A stretch of DNA of 64,000 nt from Emergomyces orientalis (GCA_002110485.1 MOWL01000045.1:124001-188000); one strand, 5' to 3'; positions 1-14,200 are shown, counted from the stretch's first letter. Notes: generated from the sequence alone by a model not told the origin. Numbers and translations: made by a program.

Positions 1-219
1 GAGTTCCAACTCGGACTCAAGTGCAGAGCAAATATAAGGCAAGACAGATCACAAGACCATAACGCCAAACAGATTAACGAGAACAGCTCAGGTACTTGAA
101 AACAAAAGCAAACCCATTTGCGCAACGAGTATAAGAAGATAAAACACGAGACCCCGAAAAAAAATCAGAAAGGAAGAAGACCACAGAAAAAATAAGGTGC
201 TATCGAATGGATAGATCCA
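1..219. other. 3' flank of the CP2 gene
   Basis: A-rich sequence downstream of the CP2 stop codon. It probably includes the 3' UTR. I see no gene here, and the neighbouring gene lies outside the window. Confidence 0.5.
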
Positions 220-2930
220 TTAAAATATTAATTTTACTTCAATTCCGGAGGACGTTGATGGTGTGGACGAGTCACCATCTGTGCTGGCATCCAGCGAGCA
301 ATCGCGAACCTCAGAAATCTCAGCGGCCATATCCTGTCCTTCGGGGAGTTCGTTGACGACATCATCATCCAGTATGACATGAAGCCCGTTTCCACGAAGG
401 CAGAGCGCTCGAACGACACGTGACGCATCGATCTTGCATTTCTTGGAGATGACATGTACGAGATCCTTGGCTGTGCGTTGTGTGAGGTAGACGGCATGAT
501 AGTAACCATCCGGGACTTGGTTGCCACAAGATTGTCGTATTTGGACATAAAAGCAGGAAGCTACCAGTATATGTTAGACCAACTATGGGCGTGGACGATG
601 GGGCTGGTTCAATGGGGAGGGTGGAGGCTACGTACTGGGTTTCTTTGGGACGGCCAACGGTGGCTGGTAAGTGGCGTCCACGTCCATCGCTTCGATCCAG
701 CCATCGTGACCAGGGTGGCTGCCAGCCGAAACCTTTTGAATCTTCACTGGGTGGCTTAAGAATCGACCATTCCTAATATGCTGCTGGCTATCGGAATCCT
801 GTTGAGAAACACTGGACCAATCCATCGAGTCGTGACGGGAGCCTTCGTAGACCTGTGGCTGATGAGGGAAACCTGGCTTGATATCAAAAGAGTTATGAGA
901 CGAGCTGAGCGAATGGTTGCTAGTTGCGGGTGACAAAACATGCTGGGATGCTATTGAGGATCCGTCCGCGTTATTTCGGGACTCCCAACCTATCGTGTGT
1001 GAGAAGCCCTCTTCACTAATTCCGAGGTGAACCGGGAAGAGATCTGGATTGTCCTGAGGATCTCCTTTCAAATTGAGAGCGCTGAGAGGGCGAGTGGACG
1101 AAAACATGTCCTTTAGCGTGCAGAGTTTGATTTGGAGGTCCTCTTCTAGACTCGATTTGCCAGACTCATTATTCGAATCACCCGACCACGCTCTCTTATG
1201 CTTAGTGATCTTTCCTTTGACGAAAGAGCCACTTCTCTTTCTCCTATCGAAGCCAGCTCCGAGCTCGGCCTGGCTGATTTGTTGTTTCAGCTTGTCGATA
1301 AGCTTTTTGACATGCGCAACATCATTTGAGAGTTTTCGCTCGGCGCCATGGTCCCGAAACAGCTTAACTTTGCAATAACACACCTCGGGTCGGTCTTCAA
1401 GGGCAGGATCTCCATGACCTGTGGATATAACCTCTGTTTTGGCGCATAGACGAACTGGGATTCCCTTGACGCCTTTGGAATGGCTGAAATCTGTGGACAA
1501 GAAATTGAAACGAACCGATATCGAGCAGCTTGGGTTTCCGGTGGCAGGGTTCGGGGACCAAATAACAGAGAACCCGTCAAAATTAGCTGACTCCAGATGA
1601 ACCTGAGAAGGTCTGATATCCCCATCTCCCCCTTGGTTGGGGTCAACATGTTCAACCGCCAACAACTTTCCATCACGATGATGGGCTTCGTTGGACCCAC
1701 GGCCTTCCTTCCAAAGCTGCCAGCAGCTGGCAGGCTTCGAACGCTGTTCATCGTCTTCAAAAGAAACGCGGACAAAGGTGCGATATTTTAAAGGCTGTGC
1801 GCCTGACGTCATTGGCGTGGTATCCAGAACCGACATTGTGTAGGCCTGGCCTTTGTTAAGATACGTAATGGGGATCTCGTCGGCATCTTTTACCATCGCC
1901 GTTGCTGCTTTTAACGTAACATTGAACCGGAAGCTGAATGAAACGTCAACTTTTGTCCTTCCAAAGGTAATTTTCACTTAGGAATTTATGAAGGTGTAAA
2001 CACTTACTTTTCACCTCCTGGGTTTGGGCGATTGTCGATGTGGGTTGATAAGCCAATGCCGTGAGGGAGCAATCCAATTTGGTTATTCGGATTCACCCCA
2101 TTAATAGGCGAATTCTCGACGTGTAGCGGGTCGTATCTTGGATCCCGATTTACGAAGCTGCTCGGAGCATATGCAGGCGAATGATGGAAAGGATCGACGC
2201 CATTTCCTGTATGGGGAGGGAAAGAATGGTGATATGAATTCATATCAATTGCAGACTGCATTGCAGCAGCGTCGGTGGCTGATGTGGCGGGCGGGATTGA
2301 AAGTGGACTGAGTAAATTAAGTGTCATCCCAGGAGTAGATAAGTCAGGAACTTGGCTGTGGCAGGACATGCCCATACCGGTCGGTGTCGTGGTATAGTAG
2401 GTTGAGGGCTGGTTTGCGAGCGAAGTGAATGCGTAAGAGTTAGGGTCCATAATGGAAGGCGTAAATCGCCAATGATCCGAGAGGCCTTTTGGTGTTTGTT
2501 CTGTGCCTTTGTTTTCTTCAGGGTCCATCTTTGATCTGTGCATGGAATTCCTCAGTCAGCAACCAATACATTGTAACCCTGATTTTTATCTGGGAAGGCG
2601 CCATGATATATTTTTTATTGGTAGACGCAGAATGATATTTCCATTGCATGAACAAGAATGAGAGCTCACCTATGTTGCACAGCTTGTTTCACGGGCGCAT
2701 CAGCTAGAATTTGGTTTTGATGGCCTTCAGCGGTTGTCGAATTGATTCCGGGGCAAATTTCGGGAAATTTTTGTTTGAAGTCAGAGTAGAGCTCCTCACC
2801 CGGTTTCTGGGAATTTTTCCTGTATACCGCAGAGAGCTTAAGCAAAGAGGACCATGCAATTGCGCCTGGAGTAAAAAACCGTGTTGTAATCGACTTTAGT
2901 TCTCTATTCCACGTACCGGTTACGAAACAT
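220..2930 (-). CDS. Grainyhead/CP2 (LSF) family transcription factor, five exons
   Basis: Sequence-specific DNA-binding regulator of the CP2/Grainyhead family, expected in the nucleus. Proposed exons are 2930-2917, 2819-2670, 2550-2008, 1957-636 and 560-220. They total 2370 nt (789 aa plus stop) with phases matching at all four junctions. The first coding exon is only 14 nt (ATG TTT CGT AAC CG, then GTACGT) and splices into an exon reading KNSQKPGEELYSDFKQ. The CP2 DNA-binding core lies mainly in exon 4 (key stretch DADEIPITYLNKGQAY), followed by a basic, Ser-rich linker. The last exon carries the C-terminal ubiquitin-like/dimerisation part (YYHAVYLTQRTAKDLVHVI) and ends in VKLIF. The last exon is invisible to a simple reading of the main frame, which stops at 628 inside intron 4 (635-561). 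Targets cannot be told from sequence; fungal relatives are linked to cell-wall and conidial separation functions. Confidence 0.88.
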
Positions 2931-4251
2931 TGGACTGAGCGATGGAACGAACGACTCTGGTGGTAAGAAACGAAAGGCGGTAGGTGCAATGGCAAGACCA
3001 AGGATCAATTGCTATGCTGATCAATTTACGAGAATCCAGGCAAAAACGTATCACATCTGGGGAAGGCACAATAGCCCGGGGAAATTTGTTCCAGCTCCAG
3101 ACCAGATTCCTTTCCAATATGCGAACACCTGTGCAGCTAAATGATAGTGCAAACAAAGTGTGGAAAACCTTTAGTAAGGGAAAAAAGAAAAAGAATACAC
3201 AGAGCCAGGAGTAACTTATTCAGAAGTTTGTTTACAGAGGGGAAGAGCAAAATTATAGAGAAGGGGGAATTTCCAAAGAAGTTTTATTTAATCTGAGTTC
3301 AAACGAGGAGGAGATACGTAAATATAAGGATGGGATCAGAGGGGGCAATGTCGTCAGACACTCCGAGTTGGGTTATGCCCTCAAAGTTAACTAGCACCCG
3401 CGATCTGTGAAATTAGTTTTTGTTGGTGGGCAAAGTGGTGACGACTATCTGAATAATAGACCTCTGTTATGCCTTACTAGCCCAGACACAAGTCGGCGAG
3501 AGTTGAGATGGGCCATCCTAGTTAAAGCATCCTATGGAACCATGGGAATATTCTGATTGGATAACCCATTAAATTTTGCGGGAGTCTCGCAGCTCTCCAC
3601 GGTACAGGATCAGGGGTGGTGTGGTGGATCGCTTTGGATCGCTTTGGAATTTCTCTCTGAGAGTCTGAGGTACATGATGGATACTTTGGACCCAGCCCAT
3701 GTTATGGATTTCGAAGTACTCCGGGTATGGCCATCATAGAAGTGGGTTTAGGACGGAGCAGGCCAGGTTCCACGCCAGTAGACGCCGTCAGATGGGTTGG
3801 CAAAGACCCACGGAAGCGTAATGGTGGGGGTAAGACAAGCCAGGCCGTCGCAGAGAGGCTTGGCGGCAAGCCTTTAGTCGCAGCTAGTAAATTCGACGTC
3901 TCCAGCCTGGCCCCTGGTGAAAAGTAACTTGTTAGGTCATAGAGATCATGGGCTTTTGGTTATTGTGGGCGGAACTCTGAAGAAAAATACCGGTGATAGC
4001 GATGACGAAATTTTGAAACAGTGATACCGATAATATCCTCAATGGCTTTGGGACTTACAGCACAGAGGTCTTCATCCATTCTTCTCCCTGCTTCTGCTTC
4101 GGCTTCGTCCTTCTTCATGATACTGTTGCTCGCCCTGGAAAGTACCATTCCAGTATCGAGGAAACTACCTAAATACGAGCACAGGCATGGTAAGCTTCGG
4201 CGATCAAAACAATCGTCCACTTTGCAACACGGTAACACGGCAACATAGCGC

Positions 4252-4287
4252 GCCTCCTCCTCCTCCTCCTCCTCCTCCTCCTCCTCT
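4252..4287. repeat. TCC/GGA trinucleotide microsatellite
   Basis: About eleven uninterrupted CCT/TCC units followed by TCTCTCC. It lies in intergenic DNA. The reverse strand would encode poly-Glu, which explains a spurious Glu-rich open frame there. Confidence 0.9.
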
Positions 4288-7214
4288 CTCCTTCCTTTCA
4301 TAGGCAACCTGTCACCTTACAGTGCTGTTGTCCATGATAGGCCGGGTTGTTCTGATCCGCCTCTATTTGACTCCTTTCATCAAGCTGAGGGGGTGACAGT
4401 GAAGTTCGCCTCCTAATCAGGCAATTTCCGAGGTTCTTTGGGGTTGTCCGAGGTGCGCCACGGAAGGAACGCGCCACACTGATACTCATTGTCACCAGCC
4501 ACTTAATGATGTAATACCAAGGTACGTACTTGGCAATTGGCTGCTTGGTCCCCATTCCCCACTTCTGCAGGCGGGGCCGCGCCATCAACGCCACACAGCG
4601 CAGCTGGCTGTATGCACCATGGTCACGGAACCAATGACCGCCATCGTGCTTTTTGCCAGAAACAGTTCGAAGCGTTGTGTAACGAGAAAGGAGTTATTCT
4701 TCGTGTTTCCTCTGTCCATTGTTTCGTATTGGTTCTATTTCAGTAACCATGTGGATAGAAGAGTACACGCACATGCTTGTGAGAAGTTAGCTGTTGTATC
4801 TTTTAATCAATTAAGACTGCTTACTCGACATGTGCGATTATACTTTCCTACTATCCACGGCGAATAAATATGTCACGGCTCAACCCTAACAATAAAAATC
4901 GTAATTTGGCAATATAAAAGTGTAAAATCATACCTATATTACCCCCCTTGTACCCAACTAACATTATAATTTTGCCTCCTCGGACCCCTCTTCCGACGAA
5001 TGAAAAAATTTTGTTACAGCTGACACAACACAAGAATTTAATTAATAACAGAAGAAATAAGCAAGAAAACCACACGCAAATTCTTTAAAAATATAAAAAA
5101 AAGAATTTTTTAAAAAGAGAAAAAAGGATCAATCACAATCTCATTAGAATCATCTCAGAACGATGTGGCTTTAACCGTTTTCTTCCCCTTGGATGATGCC
5201 TACTATGATAGGTTGATAAACTAAACTCTCATTCCACTTCCCGCTCACAATGAGGCACAACTGAGGTCTGGGGTCCATGAACTTGCATCCTGAACGGCGC
5301 TAGCAGAGAATAGCGCGGGACGACCTTCCCTTTGCCATTCAACCCGGCGGTTCTGGCCCCAAAAGCGCGGAAAGGGCCAATGCTCAAATCGTCCTGTTGA
5401 GTACATGCATGAACATGTATGATATTTTCTGATCTGTAGGCAGATATGGCCAGCCAGACCTCAAACTCTAAATTATCTTTTGGTATGGGGGGCGGGATAA
5501 TGGGATGATATGTATGTACATGTAGAACACATACATACATCGAATGGCTAGGGAGGCTGGGCAGTAGGGGGTAAAAGGTGGGTTGATTACACGGGCCTCC
5601 CCCCCTTTTCGATCTTCATACCAGTCCATGTACAGTACCTACGGTGTTCTCCGTAAGATCTGCGTCGTCTGGATCTCTGGAATCTCCAGATCTCTCGTGG
5701 TTCTAGATCGGTGCGAGACGTAGAGCACAAAGTGCAAGGGCAAGAGAAGGGCTGGTCCCTGCGCTCTGGCCAACTACTGGAAATATGATGCCAAAACAAA
5801 ACAAAATTTATTAAAAAAAAATCTGCTTTATCTCCGTAGAGATGTGCGACGTTACCTAGGTTTGTAGTGCGAACAGCAAAGCCTGAAGCGTCCAATATCA
5901 ATTAAGCTCAAGGCACGCACCACTTCAACCTTTGTTGTTTTGGTGCTGCTGCTCAAAATGGGAGCCAGAGAAGAAAATGTTATTTTTGACCAATAACGTT
6001 TGTTTCTTATTAGCGGAAGATATTCCGGAGCATACAGAGAGCGGGCGGAAATACATGCGTGCCTATCCGGATGTTATTATTTTTTTTAAAAAAAAAAAAA
6101 GGGTGAAGAAAAAAAAGGAATGTGAGAGGAGAGAACAGTCTAGGCGACGTGAAGAGCTCCTCACCAGCGTTCGTCTGATATTGAACAGGGTAAATATTCA
6201 ATGAAGCCATTAGCTAAGCTTTTTAATTTCATAATTGTAACCAAGCTAGCGTGTTGATGAGGGCGGAAATTGGGTTACTCTGAAGTACCATTGACTACCA
6301 ACCTAGGTAGCAAGGAATAAAATGCGGGATCAAGGAGCCCATCACATCGGGGCCTCCAAAGACTCACTGCAATTCAAGCGCCAGTTAGATGGATTGGTCC
6401 GCCAGCTCAAAGAAAGAGCATGTGGGTTCCACAGTTGGTTATCGCAAGGATGGGGTGATGAGGAGTTTGTGGGTAAATTATTCCGGCAAATTGTCCCGTC
6501 CAATCATCACTGACTAAACCGTCGCCAAATTATTGTTATATCTTAATCACAACTGACAGTGAGGCTGCTGGTGCTCTTTAGCGAGTGCTCGTTTTCATTA
6601 ATAGAGAGCCCTCCCCATCTGCATGGTTTTTAAGTGTCCTGTATGACGAGCCGACATATTTCCCCAGTCGTAGCAATTCAAAGAGAAAGATAGTGGGACC
6701 TGGACCAATCCTCGCAACTCGGCCGCGGAATATATGAACCAATCATAACGAAGAAAGGGCTTTTCATATTATTCCCATTACTAATAACCCTCAGGTAGTT
6801 ATATCTACTGTTATCATAGTTCAAGGCGAGAGAAGTCTAGTCCCATCAATTATCGCATCCTTTCGCTATCCATGCGCTAGCTGGTGGGTTTTTGGGTGGG
6901 AGGCCTGGGGCATATGTTGTTCAGCAGCTCTGTTCTGTCCAAGCCCCTGCCACTCTCCTGTATGGAGTAAGCCTTCGACCAAATGATCCCGGTCGGCCAC
7001 CCAAAATAATTTTGCAAGCTAAATGTGCAGGGGTTATGTTTAGTCTGTCTCGGGTTCCTTATACCCTATGACATCACCATCCGCTCCTTGGATGATTTGA
7101 ATCCTCATTCTAAGTCGCAGCCATGCCTGTAGTTGCGAACCAGGCCTGTTGGCAGTTGAACAGAACACCCCGCCCCCCACCGGCGTTCGACTTCAAATTG
7201 AGAGGAGGATGGGC

Positions 7215-7231
7215 CGGGGGGGGGGGGGGGG
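7215..7231. repeat. Homopolymer of 17 G
   Basis: An uninterrupted G run in intergenic sequence, preceded by GGGCC. Its exact length is likely to be unreliable in the assembly. Confidence 0.9.
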
Positions 7232-8206
7232 AAGTATTTCGTCATTCTTTTTAGATGTTGCCTGTCTAGAACCAGCCCAGCATCGCGAAATTGATTTCGC
7301 ATGTTGGCTGATTTAGCTAAAAAAATAAGGTAGGATTTCTCTTTCTGCCTGAGTACTGAGCAACAGGACTAGAAGCAAAACAAAAATATATCTGCATGAC
7401 AGCTGTAATGGCGGCACTTTATGGGGTATCTGCAGCGATAAATCGTTAGTTACTTAACCTAGCTAAGGGGGAGCAAACAAAAAAACAAAAAAAAAAACAA
7501 AAAACAAATATGGAGGAGCAGGGTCCAGGGCTCCAAGGGCCCAGGGAGTAGGGGTGAAGTAGTTAAGGATCACCGTCGCCCAGGAATCCAAACCACAAGC
7601 CAAGCAGAAAAGTAATAATACCCCATGTTATTTAAACGCTCTTGCTCATTCTTCAGGGTATGACGAATGCGGAGGCTGGGTGTCAACGCCACACACTTTT
7701 GATAAAATCACTCTTACAGTATTATCACAGCGAACACGCAGATTCTACATCTACTTAATCAATTTTTCATCTTTTGATCTGGTAATGGAAAATACCGAGT
7801 GCAGAAAATAGAACTCCCAACAGCAAGGAGGTTGGAGTATCATAAGCTTCTCCAGATATTGATTGGCAAAGATCCTCAGGCTCCACAACCCAGGCCCCCA
7901 TTCTAATATAATTTTCTTTTCTTTTGTTCTCTTTCGGTTCTCTGTCTTCCTTTTTTATTTCTTTTATGGTGATGTTGGCTGTTTTATTGTGTATCACAGC
8001 CAATCGACGCTGCTAACACGGCACCACCACCACCACCACTGATATCTTTAGGCCACACAAACCCATCCTAGGTTATTCGTGCTTGATCAGCTCTCAAGCA
8101 CAATTAGGATGCATTAACTTGAGCTAATCCAGAATGAAGATTTTTAACAGCCTTCAAGGGTTAAGCAAAGTTGACAACTCTACGGAGTACAGACTTCAGG
8201 GTCAAG

Positions 8207-8312
8207 TTTTATTTTATTTTATTTTATTTATTTTAAATCTTCTTTTAATATTTCAATATTTTTATTTTATTTATTTTTTTAATTTTATTTTAATTTTTTA
8301 ATTTTAACTCTT
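8207..8312. repeat. ATTTT-type low-complexity tract
   Basis: About 105 bases made almost only of A and T, with repeating ATTTT and TTTAT units. Nothing coding is visible. Confidence 0.85.
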
Positions 8313-10494
8313 TTGATTTCCCTCTTGAAGCTCCACTAAGCCAGGGGCTGATCTCAGAGTGTCATCTTGTTTTTAATCCTCGTCCTTTGACTTCTGCATG
8401 AGCATACTGATATGAATGTTGAGAGGGAATTTAGATAACAAGGGAAGATCGATTTATGGTTACTGGCGATAACTCGGGATTTTTTTCAAAATGGAAATCT
8501 CAAACGTAACCGTCAGACCTGATGCATATGCAGTAACCATTGCCACCAATCGACAGCAACAAATGTGGCTGGCATGAACTCGGACGAGCTGAAAACTGAA
8601 GAGTTCACCACCTCACGTAGGATGTGGCAGGCAGGGGCGACAACAGGTGCGGAGCTGTAAACTTTCCAAAAACAAATATACCTAGGCGGGTAATTTAATT
8701 GGTATATTTTTCGCCCATCTTCCGCGGATCCACGGAGCTCTGTGATTCCATCCGCATCATTCGGCCATCAGACCTATTTCTGAAGTTAATGGTGATGCGA
8801 ATCTTGCATACCCGCGGTGGTCTTTTTTCGCTTTTCTTTTTCTTTTGGGTTCTCTTTCCATTACTGTGCTCGGGGGAATGCTGATAATTGCCGAATCCAG
8901 TCGGATCAGGCGGAAAGGAAATAGCATAAAATGGAGAGAAACCAAACGTATCTGAGTCATAGGGGGCAAGTTGATAAGGTATAAAAAGTACATCGAAGGG
9001 TGGTATCAAAAGCCCGGTACAGTTATTGATCTCGAAGACCCTGCATTCCGAATTATATGCTGTGAGAGGTTGGTTTAAGCAGCATATTAAACGGCCGAGT
9101 GGGAAATAAAGTTAGCTTGGGGATGAACAAGGAATAGAAAAGAATTGTAGAGCCAACGGATTTCGTTTTTCTGGCTGGTTCTTGCCAGTATTGCCCCTTT
9201 TAGTTTCCTTCTTCCTATTTGGAGTTGAAAGAAGCAACACATATTCTGAAGGCAAGCTGGCTACCGATGTAGCTGGTTAATGCTTTACCCAAAGCAACCT
9301 AACAAAAAAATGAATATGATATCTCAGATTCCTCTTTCATACTTGAAGTTTGGTTGCGGACCTCGTTTTGTTCATGAACTCAATGAGATAGGACATAACC
9401 TGTACTTTGCGGTTCACCTCCCATAATTCAAACTATAACTCTATGCGAAAGACTATTCGCTGCCGAGTGTAGCCGTCGACAACGAGAGCAAAACTCTCCA
9501 TCGAATTGGATAACCAATCGCCAGCTTAAATCAAGGGGGGAGGCTCGTGGACAAACAAGGGTTCTTAACCTTTTCCCAACGGTCAATGACCAACGCAGAT
9601 CAGAGGAAAAAGGAAATAAAAACAAAAATAAAACTTGAATACCCCTCCGTTCATTGATCAGAAAAGGGAAGCCTGGCTGTTTCAGGGCCGAAAGAAGGTG
9701 ATGCGGTGGCTTGCTCCCCATTCTTTCAAATTGATTCCCTACTTCGATTGATACTAATGCCAATGACGAAGGAGGCTGGGTTTAGTGTCAGCAACCTCAA
9801 CTCAACTCTGGAATAACAGCCAAGGCTCTGCGAGGAACATGTTAACTAGATTGTCATCTGTGGTTATAACATATCACAATATATGAAACCCAGTTCGCGT
9901 TTGTCGTTTTTCTTTTTTTTTCCCCAGTTGATCTGCAGAAGAAAAAATTCCTTGCAGGTACTAAGGAAGAGATCAGTGGCTGAGGAATAAGTGCAAGAGA
10001 CATACGCTCAAGATGTGTAACGAGGAAGTGTAAGGGGGTTTTAGCTTGGAGTTACTTCAGAGGTACCATTTGACTTTTGTCGGGGGCCTGAAGGAAGTAC
10101 CAGGCATGTACAGTGTCTAGATATATATTTTTCTTGTCTATTACCTGAATGCATGCCCTTTTTCAAGCACTTGCGCCCGAGCCTCTTCATTCCCTCTCCC
10201 CTTATTGCAAAGAATAGGGAACATAATGTTATACATTGACAAGTGGCAACGGATGCTCTTCGCGCCGTTTCTGAACAGCTGTTTGAGGCCAGTAACCCCT
10301 ACGAACAAAGTACCATACCCCTTCAAATGTGATGGCAAAACAAATGAATAAAAACATGGGCAGCGAGGACGAGCCACTCCGTACTCCGCCCCATGGAAAA
10401 GGACACGAGTAAATTGAAAATAAGAGTAAATAATTCATGTCAAATCATTTAAGAAACAGAGGTGCTGTTTTGTTCTTGCATCTGGCTATTCAAA

Positions 10495-10532
10495 AAATAA
10501 TAAATAATAAAATAATAATAATAATAATAATT
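10495..10532. repeat. AAT trinucleotide repeat
   Basis: Interrupted, then perfect, ATA/AAT repeats in intergenic DNA. Confidence 0.85.
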
Positions 10533-10923
10533 TAAAAAGCAACGCCAGCGGCATTACGACGTTCTGGCCCAGCTTAACGCTGCCCACAACATACACACTT
10601 CATGCATTCTGCACACAAATCGCCACCTCCTCATTTTTCCAATGCATCTTCATCTCCATTTTCCGCATATATCCATAATCGATAGAGGAATACTAGCCTT
10701 CACGGCCTTTATTCGGCATAACCAACCGGCCTAGGTCGAAGAAGCCTTTTGCGATCGCTCGCATCCTCAACACTCAACACCCGTCCGAATTGAAGGACTT
10801 CCCCTTTACACTGAAGTTTCGGATACATACGGCCTTTCAGCTGAAGTCGTCGCCCTCTCGGGCCAACGCCGATCAATTCTGGACCGACGAGGACTATCCC
10901 GAATATGTAAAGGACACCTAACA

Positions 10924-11290
10924 GTGTGCGTACCGATTCATCTCGATTAATCTGGGTTTTTTTTAACATTTCTCAACAACCACAATATAGAAAGCACTGT
11001 AACCAGTTAATAATAAAATATAATACTCAGAGCTATCTAATGATATAATTTTCAGGTGTTTTCTTTAACTTCGAGATAGATATTTGACATCCTTGTGTAA
11101 ACAAATCCATTTTTCAATGAATGAAATTTGACCATGTATTTTTGAATTATATTAATACTAACTAAAAATTATATTATATTATAGCTCTGAGTGTCATATA
11201 TATTGATTGATTATCTACAATACTTTCATAATTTATGGTTGTTGAGAAATGTTGAAGAAAAGAGATCAATCGAGATGAATCGGTACACAC
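10924..11290. mobile_element. Foldback/MITE-like element with long terminal inverted repeats
   Basis: The segment starting at about 10924 (TACCGATTCATCTCGATT, then AACATTTCTCAACAACCA) reappears as its reverse complement ending at about 11290 (AATCGAGATGAATCGGTA). The two imperfect arms are each about 130 nt (about 10924-11052 and 11160-11290). The inner ends carry ACTCAGAGCTAT and ATAGCTCTGAGT. The centre is about 107 nt and AT-rich. There is no coding capacity, so any mobility would depend on a transposase in trans. I see no convincing target-site duplication. It could also be a relic of two inverted copies of one short element. Confidence 0.7.
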
Positions 11291-14200
11291 TCCCCCAAGC
11301 CACCACCTCCAAGGCTTCGCCGGCCTCTTTCCGCTCTCTTCATCCAACCCTGCAAAGCAAAAGACGATCGATAAGCTAATCAGAAACATCGATACATCTA
11401 GACCAAGCCACATGCAGGAAAAGGAAAGAAAAAAAAGAAAAGAAAGGAAGCGCGCTCCTCACCCTTTTGTATGTATACTCGGCCAGTTATGAATCATAGA
11501 TTCTCTCCCCTTGCTCTAGTTTCATTATTTCTTTCTCATTATAAACAAGAGTAGACACTGGAAGAAGGCGAAGCGCCCAAAATGCCTCGCGCTCAGTTGG
11601 CCTAATTAATTGGCCCAGGAGCTGGCAACGGCAAGGGGGAAATCAAACTGAGGACGCGTCAGTCAAATGAAACATGCAGCGCTGCTAGCTGCGAATCCTG
11701 CTCCTGATCTGCAGACGAAAAGCTCTTTTCAATATCAGACTTGCTTGTGATTTGCTTCCTGCTGACTCTCTAGGCCTTTGCAGTTTGCAGTCATGAAGTG
11801 ATTGCGTGTGTATAAGTATGCATATACGGCTCACAGTCCGAATATACACTTATTGATTCATTGCACGGCCTATCGACATATCTACGGCTTCCATGTATCC
11901 CCCACCGAAATGGGATTTTCGTGGGCACTGAGGTGCTTCGAATCCAGCACGGAAATGTTTGTATGATATAGTTAACACATCTTTTCCACGGACACATTGC
12001 GCCTAAGGAACTTAAACATGCAAAATATATCGAGATTCCCGGCTAAACCTCTTTTTCTAACTGTTTTTTTTCTGGCCTCGAACCTGCTTCTCGAATATCA
12101 TCCGGACCAAAATTGTACGCACTCGAGCCGCAATTCCATGCGACCTGCACCACGGATGAGCGCGGGCCTTTCAGAGAAGCAGCGTTTTTTGAGAAGGCAG
12201 GTACCATGTGTAGCGTTCTCTATTGCCTTTCAGTGGTACATATTCCTAAGGATCCCGAGGATAACAGTTTGAAGTACTCGGGAACACAGATGAGGTCATC
12301 GTACATAACAATAAGTGAAAGCATTGGTTTTTTGATACGTTCATACCTACCAATCATAATCCCTTTTTGCTGAAGGACGATGCTATGGTAGGGCCAGGAG
12401 GTCAATGTTGACCCGTAACTCGAGGTTGAATCCATGGATTGTTTTTACCGCCCCTCGTAGGGTGCAGCACAGCCCTGAGCTGCGGGAAAAGAAAAATTAA
12501 ACTATCCCATCAATGATGTAATTATACTTTGAAACCAAAAACCAAAAATAAAAATAAAAATGCTGGGGTTGATAGATTAGATCAATAGTAGATCAGTACC
12601 AAGGTATGTTTCTGATGTCCCAATGAAATACCACATCATGTTGTCGTCATTTCACCGTTCGGCTCCACCCCCATCCGGAGTGGGTTGTAAGCTTTGCTTC
12701 GGGCAGTTTAGCGCACGGGCGTTGGTTGTGATTGGAATGGGAATCCCATCCGATGGCAGGCCCTAAATTTCCAGAAAATGGCCGAGGTAAATGTGAGCGT
12801 GTTCCAGTCGTCATACCTTCAAGGTATGAGTTGTTCCCCTTATGTCCCACATGTGCTGGGATTGTCTTCTACGGAAATCGCGAATGTAGTCGTTGGCTGA
12901 GGGTTGTCGGGCTTTTATCCTCCTCATCGCGATATAGCTAAATACTGCTATTTGGCAAAAGTTTCGAAGTACAAAAGTCAGAATAAAAGACAGCAGCATA
13001 TACTCCACCCCTTACTTGAGAGCTAACTTAGGTGCTTCACACTAGTTATCAATGCCTGTAGTACAGGAAATAAATTACATCGAACCTTCATGGCTACGCT
13101 TGAAAAACACGGATTGATCAGACCATTTGACGGAACCCAACTCGTAACTTAGCTGTTTGAGGCTGCGAAGCCTCAACAGAATGCAATGATCAAGGTCGTC
13201 CCGCTTGCTTCAATATAAACTAGTTCCGGCGAACGAGCAGCAAAACCAATGCTGTGGGGCGGTTGTAACGGACTGTTCATAATAAACATGTACAGTGAAA
13301 TTCCTTTCTCATTTTGGGCGAAAGTTTCCTTCGACGACAGGCAGTACATTCGCAGTTATAACCACAGCTAAAAACTAGGGAGCATCCGCTACCTACGGTG
13401 GAGGACATTTAGACAAGTTATGTGGACGAGGGAAATAAGGAATGCTCACAACAAAGCATGTACCATGCATGCCCTTTTATGGGTAATGAGAAGATCCGTT
13501 GGGTATCTGAGATCTTTTTTTTAATATTTCTAACCGCCCTGGATAGGATATCCTTAACTTTTGGCGAATATTTGTCCAAAGCCATTTTGGACCCCCCTTT
13601 ATCTTCAATTCAATACCTGCATTTGATAGTTGTAATCACATAATGACTGTATGATGATTGATTCTTCCATTTCAGCCCGGGCGAATATCACAAAATGAAA
13701 AATCTCCTCTCACAAAACATCAAGAACTCCACTGTTTTATTGGAGGCCAAACAACCGTTTTTTTTAATCTGGGACACCACACCCGTTGAACTATTATACT
13801 TTGCCGCCTTTGGCGCAACTACGCGGTTCATTCAATTTGGCGAAGACTGGTAGTTGTACTGTACATTTTCATCAGCATCAAGCTATGAGATATCGGGAGG
13901 TTTGGTCATCAAATATCTCCTCTATACGAAAACTTCCATGATATCATACAAGGCAATACTCTACTGGATTCCAGAGTGTGGCGATGAGGAACTAGAAGAA
14001 GAAAAGGGAAAAGATAATACAATTAACATCGGATTATTTATCATAAAATCTAAAAACACATTACACATTACACATGTCACATGCCACATAAATACACAAA
14101 GCATACCCACGAAAACGAGTGAACTGGGGAGTAGAAAAAACGTACAGATGATAAGGAAGAACACATTTAGAAGTGTGCTCTTATTTATTTATGTTTGTTT

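Noticed and set aside
454..759. Plus-strand 101-codon frame over the CP2 gene
   Set aside because: It is antisense to the last two exons and intron of the CP2 gene, which have clear family similarity in the minus strand.
3557..3739. Short frame reading QGWCGGSLW, superficially like a papain active-site motif
   Set aside because: Only 60 codons, no other cysteine-protease motifs nearby, and the local DNA has a direct GATCGCTTTG duplication that produces it.
11911..11945. GCTTCGAATCC, resembling a tRNA B box
   Set aside because: No A box at the right distance and no cloverleaf can be drawn; no tRNA gene called.
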